From Helichrysum umbraculigerum (Eukaryota > Streptophyta > Magnoliopsida > Asterales > Asteraceae): a DNA stretch of 64,000 bases. Under the pieces are notes generated by a model that was not told where the DNA came from, ran no database searches, and saw nothing but the letters and a program-made list of their open reading frames with translations. This document shows, piece after piece, positions 57,697 through 64,000 of the stretch; the stretch's first letter is position 1, and each line of letters starts with the position of its first letter. The stretch is taken from the NCBI GenBank assembly GCA_949592205.1, contig CATIUR010000001.1:72893559-72957558 (forward strand), read 5' to 3'. Position numbers and translations under genes: made by a program.

Positions 57697-60600
57697 AAGA
57701 AGATTTCGTCCCCGAAATCTCATCACGATCAAATAATCCAGGATATCTGGATTTCATACTCTCCTCAGTTTCCCATGTTAGGTTTGAACCTAAACTATGC
57801 TTCCATTTCACTAGGACCATTGGTATTTGTTTCTTTCTAAGTTTAACAACCTTTCGGTCTAGAAGTTCAACAGGTTCTTCAACTAACTTCTGAGTGCGAT
57901 CAACTTTCAAATCTTTCAAAGGAAGAATCTGAGACTGGTCCTCCACGTTACATTTCCTCAAATAACAAATGTTAAACGTGTCGTGAATACCAGCAAGCTC
58001 CGAAGGAAGATCCAATGTGACTGACTGATCGTTAACAACTTTACATATTTTAAATGGACCAATATATCGAGGAGCCAACTTACCACGTTTCCCAAACCGA
58101 ATAACCCCCTTCCAAGGTGAAACTTTAAGATAAACAAATTCACCTTCAACAAATGATACTGGTCGTCTACGTGGATCAGCATACTGCTTCTGTCTGTCAC
58201 GTGCAGCTTTCAACTTTTCACGTGCAACTGCTACTTTGTCAGCTGTCATCTGAACAATGTCGGGCCCAGCAAACTGTTTTTCACCAGCCTCTAACCAACA
58301 CGTAGGCGTTCTGCAACGTCTACCATATAGCATCTCATAAGGAGGCATACCAATGCTGGAATGATAAGAATTGTTATATGCAAATTCAACCAACGGTAAA
58401 TGAGAATCCCAAGAACCGCCATACTCCAAAACACAAGCCCTTAACATATCCTCAACTGTCTGAATCGTACGTTCTGACTGACCATCGGTCTGAGGATGAT
58501 AAGCAGTACTGAGATTAACTCTGGTACCCAACTCTTGCTGTAAACTCTTCCAGAAATGAGAAATAAACCGAGAATCTCTATCCGATACAATCGACAACGG
58601 AATACCATGTCGGGAAACAATCTCATTAACATACAACTAGGCAAGCTTACTCAACGAGGCCGTTTCACTACTAGCCAGAAAATGTGCACTCTTGGTTAAC
58701 GTATCAACGATAACCCAAATCATATCATTTCCTCGAGATGTACGTGGAAGTTTAGTCACAAAATCCATAGTTAAATGTTCCCACTTCCACTCAGGAATCT
58801 CTAACTGCTTCAGTGATCCATACGGCTTTTGATGTTCAGCTTTAACTTGAGCACACACATGACAAGTGCCAACAAACCTTGCAATGTCAGTTTTCATCGT
58901 AGGCCACCAATACAAAGATTTCAAGTCATTATACATTCGAGTACTACCGAGATGAACAGATAAGCGAGACTTATGGGCTTCAGTCAAAATCATATCCCGA
59001 ATACCATCAATAAGAGGAATCCATACACGAGACTGAAAAGTTTTCAATCCTCTAGAATCATCAACTAACAGATCTTTCCGTTTCAACATGATTTCTGATT
59101 TAAGATTATGATCTAATAGAGCTTCCAACTGTGCATCTTTAATTTTATCTACCAAATCAGAAGAAACATCAACTTTCAAGTAATAAACTCGGTCAGAGGT
59201 ACCTTTTCGACTCAAAGCATCAGCAACCACATTAGCTTTGCCTGGATGGTAACGAATTTCACAATCATAATCCTTGATTAACTCTAACCATCGTCTCTGA
59301 CGCATATTTAACTCTTTCTGGGAAAACACATACTGAAGACTTTTGTGATCCGAACATATAACACATTTCGTACCATAAAGATAATGTCTCCAGATTTTTA
59401 ATGCAAACACAACAGCTGCTAATTCTAAATCATGAGTAGGGTAATTTCTTTCATGCTGTTTCAACTGCCGAGATGCATAAGCAATAACTCTGTCTCTCTG
59501 CATAAGAACACCACCCAACCCAGCATAAGATGCATCACAGTAAGCAACAAAATCATCAGACCCATCAGGTAATGCCAACACAGGTGCCTGACACAATAAC
59601 TGCTTTAAAGTCTGAAAAGCCACTTCCTGCTGTTCAGCCCACACAAATTTCTCATCCTTACGGGTCAATTTAGTCAACGAACTGGCAATTTTAGAAAAAT
59701 CTTGTATGAATTTCCGGTAATAACCAGCCAAACCCAGAAAACTCTTAATCTCTGACACAGATTTTGGAGCTTTCCAATTCATAACAGCTTCAATTTTAGA
59801 AGGATCAACTTTAACACCATCATTACAGATAATATGACCCAGAAATTGCACCTCCCGAATCCAGAATTCACATTTAGAAAACTTTGCATATAAGTGTTCT
59901 CTTTTCAATATTTCTAACACTAACCTCAAATGCATTTCATGTTCTGATTCGGATTTCGAATATACCAAAATATCATCTATAAACACATTCACAAATTTAT
60001 CGAGAAAAGACCGACAAACTCGATTCATCAAATCCATAAAAACTGCTAGAGCATTAGTTAAACCAAACGGCATAACCAGGAATTCAAAATGACCATACCT
60101 GGTTAGGAAAGCAGTTTTAGGAATATCCTGTTCACGAACACGAACTTGATGATAACCCGACCTCAAATCAATTTTAGAATAAAACGAAGAACCCTGCAAC
60201 TGATCAAATAAATCGTCTATTCGAGGAAAAGGGTATTTATTCTTCACTGTTCGTTTATTCAGTTCCCGATAATCAATACACATTCTAAAAGACCCATCCT
60301 TCTTTTTCACAAACAAAACCGGTGCACCCCAAGGAGAAGAACTAGGTCGAATGAACCCTTTATCCAACAACTCCTGTATCTGATTCATCATTTCACGTAT
60401 TTCAGAAGGAGCTAATCTATAGGGAGCTTTAGCTACATGCGACGAACCAGGAACAAGGTCAATCTGATATTCAACTTCCCTAACCGGTGGCAACCCAGGT
60501 AATTCATCAGGAAATACTTCCGGATATTCAGAAACAATCGGGACATCAGAAATAGATTTCTTTTCTAATTTGGAATCAATCACATAAGCTAGGTATGATT

Positions 60601-61669
60601 CACGACCTTTAGACAACGACTTCCTAGCTTTCATCATGGAAATCAGAGGTATACATTCACTATCCCTTTCTCCTCGAGCCACAACGTATGACTCTTCAGA
60701 AATTGGGATTCTAATTAACTTATGGTGGCAATCTATACTTGCTTTACACTGACTTAACCAATCCATGCCAATAATAACATCAAAACTAGGAATTGGCATC
60801 AACAGAAATGAAATGGGAAAAGTCTGGCCATCTATCACAATATTAGCTCCAGTCACCGAGGTGGTAACAGGAACCAAATTGCCACTAACAATCTCTACTT
60901 CAACAGGTTTAGTGATCAACGTAGGGTTTAATTTCAACTTATCACAGAAACACACAGATATAAAAGAGCAATTTGCTCCAGAATCAAACAACACACGAGC
61001 TGGTACAGAGTTTATAAGAAAAGTACCAGTGATAACATCCTCTGTGTGAACAGCCTCATCGACTGTCATTTGAAAGGCCCTACTTGCAGCTGATGGCGGA
61101 TTTTTCCGCTTTTGCCCGGAAGATAACGAACTCCCGACCGAAACCGAACCCTGTTTCCCCGCCTCTGGACACTGACCAACCCGATGTCCTTCTTTCTTAC
61201 ACGTCCAACACACGAAATTAGGAAACCTGCGATTCTTGATTTCATGTCCCAATTCACCACATTTGAGACATTTATTCGTCTGTGGAGTACACGGACCAAC
61301 ATGTCGTGACTTACAAGAATTACACCAATTAGAACCTCCAGATGAACCACTCTTACTACTGGATCGTTGACCCTGTCGATTATTCTGCCACCTATGTTTC
61401 CCTTTCCCCGAGGATTCACTTCTGGACTTCTGAGAAGAAGTATCCCTAGCTTGAAAACCTGAACCTCTCAAATCACTATCAACAGAACGTGCGAGGTTAA
61501 AAGCTTGAGATAAAGTACTGGCTAATCTCACAGTAGTACGATAATTAGAAGGTAACGCATCCACAAACTGTTTAATCCTAGTTTTCTCATCCGGAACCCA
61601 CTGCTGAACAAACCGCAGCTTCTCAGAAAACTGTGCTATCAACTCATCAATCGTCATCTTATCAGTCAA
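57695..61669 (-). pseudogene. Gag (part)-Pol of the decayed gypsy element
   Basis: One frame from 61669 to 57695 interrupted by TAG at 58637-58639 in the integrase core. Order: Gag end (FSEKLRFVQQWVPDEKTRI); first zinc knuckle CLKCGELGHEIKNR in which the fourth ligand Cys is Arg; intact second knuckle CWTCKKEGHRVGQC; protease LFDSGANCSFIS; reverse transcriptase with FIDDILVYS; RNase H (AYCDASYAGLGG, SDHKSLQ); integrase zinc motif and SDRDSRF, QTDGQSERTIQTVEDM; chromodomain-like tail with LTWETEESMKSRYPGL. The changed knuckle residue and NALAVFM in place of the usual NAPAVFM in RT fit a non-functional copy. Confidence 0.9.
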
Positions 61670-62150
61670 CTATACATCGAATAGCTTTCTTTTGTGGTTG
61701 AGTCAAATGCCCTGTGATCGAATCCCACCAAACCATGGCTTCATCTTTTAAACATTGTACTGCATACGGAACCTTAGATTCTTCTTCACAATGTGTTACA
61801 TCAAATTTTCTTTCCATATCCCTCAACCAGTTTAAAGTCACTGATGGATTTGTACTACCGCTAAACTCCGGTGGTTTACTTGCCATAAACGTTTTAAAAG
61901 AACATGTTTTATTCTACTGGAAAGGAGAAACAGTACCAAACATAGGTATTTGTTGCTGAGATGACGTAGCTTCAGTTCGTCTTTTAAATTCTCTAAGATT
62001 AATCACCTCATCTTCTAATTCATGCATATAATCATCTCTATTTGATTCTTCAACAACAGGAACAGAAGTACCATCATGACCAGGTTGTTCACCCGGAATT
62101 TGTAAAGGAGGAACATCAGTTCTTGAGGCATTGTTAGGGTTGGCGGTTGA
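61662..62150 (-). pseudogene. N-terminal Gag remnant of the decayed gypsy element
   Basis: The frame holds the Gag start region (MHELEDEVINLREFKRR near 61990-62035), a TAG at 61914-61916, then MASKPPEFSGSTNPSVTLNW and CLKDEAMVWWDSITG. It runs out near 61662, and the downstream Gag continues in another frame from 61669. Part of the Gag core normally found between the WW motif and the next block is missing, so a deletion with frameshift occurred here. Confidence 0.75.
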
Positions 62151-62181
62151 CGCGCCACCAGCGGTCGGTTAGGAATTAACC

Positions 62182-64000
62182 TGTCGTTGCACCGACTACT
62201 GGTGACGTGTCAGTGGAGTTTTAAAATTTGTAAATGCTGGGGCCTAAGTTTACCAGTGCTAAAGGTGTATAGCAGCAAGTATGACCTAGGGTCGTTCTTT
62301 AAAACCAACGGTATTGTGAAACAGAGAAACCAAGATGTCCGAATCTAGCTAGTGAATGTTGTTTTAAAAGAAGTTGGAGGTTTGTTTTTGTTTGTTTTCT
62401 AATTTATACTAATAATTAAACTACGCAATAAAATAAAATAAAGGGATATCAGTCAGGATAGAGGGGGTGTTTGTTGTGACTTCGTTAGCCTTGCATTGGG
62501 ATGATGTTTTAGTTTAAGTTATGAAAACGTCTTTCTAAAGATTTGTATTTTATTTGTCTTAAGTATTTGTGGTGTAAGCACTAGCACCCTACTAATTGAT
62601 TGCTCAATCAGTATGTCACTGAGTAACTAGGCTATCGTGATTCTGATCGGAGGAGGCTGCTCAACTCTCAACACTGTCCTGTTACGGAACAGTGACCCTT
62701 TTCTGGAATACGAAGATTCCTGGGTGCATGCATAGAGTAACAGACCCACTAACGGTCCGACAGTTCTTAACACCACAGTGATACTCAATTGAATAAAACA
62801 TTTATGTTTAAGACTTGGTTGGTGTTTGATTACTTTCCATCAATGGTTTTGTAGAATCCAGGGTGATAGACAAATTTGGAATACTCGATGATTCCTCGTC
62901 TTCCTTTCTGGATTCATAAACTGAGTTTGTATTTTAGATCAGAGATTCCCCATTTATGAATTAAACTAGCCCTCACTTGTATTTAACCAATAAATCCCTA
63001 GTTTATTCACAGTGTACAATACTTGTTTAAAACAGCATTTCCACGGCTTCAAAACTAGATCATGTTATTTAAACACAGATATTTAATCCGGAGTTTATCC
63101 ACGGTGTACAATACGTATAAAGTATTTACACAGCTTTAAAACCAAAACACAGATAATTAATTACCCCCGATATGACGTCTTATCAAAAGGTTTTAACCAC
63201 GTTTATTGGTGGAAAGGCGTTAGTTGAATATGCGGTTTAAAATCATAGATGGAACGCGTAATCAAAGCACCGAGTTTTCATTTATAATATAATAGTTGGG
63301 AACATTATTCCACAACGGATTGTGCCCACGACTTTCATAGCTTCCACGTTCCGTACTCCACACATTAGTGATGTTTCCGGCGCTATACAAATGAAAGCCG
63401 TATAACGTTACTTCCGTTGTTTCATAATGACATCATCCCAATTAACGACTAACTACATCACAACAAACACACAATATAACTACTCACTACGCATAATAAC
63501 AGGTCCTAAATCTAGCATAATAACAATTGCAATCATCATTATAACAGATAAGGAAAGAAGTAACCGTTAATAAAGCGTAGATTGAATAAACGTTAGAGAG
63601 AGAGTACAAGCAGAACCTCCGCAATATCTTCAACAATATTACAAATAAGCCCCTGAACTATTCCCTACGCTATTACAAAAGTAGTCCCTCCGTTAGTCCC
63701 AGTTAAATATTAACTAAGAACTAACTGATGCTAACCCTAATTCTAGAGAGAGAAAAAGAAGATAGAGAGAGTAGAGAGAGAGAGTGTGTGAGAGAGAAAG
63801 TGAGAGTGAGGAAATGAGTGGAATGAAGAATGGTGTGTAAAACTTGAAGGAGGTGACCCCTATTTATAGGTGAAGCTTCAAATCATACGTACAAGCGAAA
63901 CAGCACAGCGTACAAGCAAACGAAGCACGAACGGAGACCAATTGGGGTACCAGGGGCCGTATACGGGGTAGGTGGGGCTGTATACGGTACTGTAGAGGCC
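62182..64000 (-). mobile_element. LTR of a second Athila-like element, truncated by the window end
   Basis: Starts TGTCGTTGCACCGAC on the plus strand. It is collinear with the LTR at 43244 through AAAATTTGTAAATGCTGGGGCCTAAG, ACCTAGGGTCGTTCTT, TGCTCAACTCTC...CACTGTCCTGT, CACAACAAACAC and the TATA box CCTATTTATAGGTGA, but is well diverged. It inserted into gag of the decayed gypsy element. A GA-rich stretch lies at about 63745-63815. The rest of the element is outside the window. Confidence 0.8.

Larger units (their letters stand above)
55801..62181 (-). mobile_element. Decayed Ty3/gypsy element, minus strand, 5' end interrupted
   Basis: The 3' LTR, polypurine tract, complete pol region and most of gag are present on the minus strand. 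Gag is cut at 62181 by the LTR of another element, so the 5' LTR and primer site lie beyond the window. Pol carries a nonsense codon and gag a nonsense codon and a frameshift. The domain set resembles the intact element at 30962 (chromodomain-like tail, GPFKI module), but sequence and LTR are different, so it is a separate family. Confidence 0.88.

Noticed and set aside
61714..61959. Plus-strand 81-codon frame near the end of the decayed gypsy element
   Set aside because: It is the antisense of the gag remnant on the minus strand.

Overview
This window is nuclear DNA from a flowering plant, almost certainly a eudicot and perhaps Asteraceae (the family is a guess from the look of the repeats). 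Supporting signs are long AT-rich intergenic DNA, a split gene with GT-AG introns, a plant-only Dof zinc-finger gene, nested Ty3/gypsy LTR retrotransposons, hAT elements, Stowaway and other MITEs, a Helitron-like end and plant-type CCCTAAA telomere-like repeats. No bacterial, organellar or CRISPR features are present.

Host genes. Three are recognisable, all on the minus strand. (1) A Dof transcription factor (5169-5924) has one in-frame amber codon after its zinc finger. (2) SF3B2/SAP145, a core subunit of the U2 snRNP SF3b complex (12494-20505), could be reconstructed as 18 coding exons giving 589 residues. (3) An intronless DXD-type alpha-1,4-glycosyltransferase-family protein (26230-27654) has a Golgi type II membrane topology. 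Weak exon-like fragments at 54890-55770 could not be named.

Mobile DNA, left to right. 1-2658 is an LTR that ends in an interstitial telomere-like tract. 7.4-11.6 kb holds MITEs and a foldback element between (AT)n arrays. 20695-24803 is a complete hAT transposon with an intact 703-residue transposase, an 8-bp target-site duplication and a 169-bp tandem array; it lies 181 bp upstream of the SF3B2 start codon. 24994-25437 is a small non-autonomous hAT-like element. 28425 onward looks like a Helitron 5' end, containing a Stowaway MITE and a 363-bp tandem duplication. 30962-41151 is a full-length, very young chromovirus-type gypsy element with near-identical LTRs, TTTTG duplications and one intact 1482-residue Gag-Pol frame. 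43244-54011 is an Athila/Tat-like element on the minus strand (TSD AACCT) with gag and protease but no reverse transcriptase, RNase H or integrase; in their place is a long unknown region with a duplicated domain. 55801-62181 is a decayed gypsy element on the minus strand, interrupted in gag by another Athila-like LTR (62182 to the window end).

The most unusual items are the Pol-less gag-protease element with its duplicated unknown domain, the concerted variants of a short GCGAC word arrayed inside two related LTRs, and the intact hAT element placed at the promoter of an essential splicing gene.
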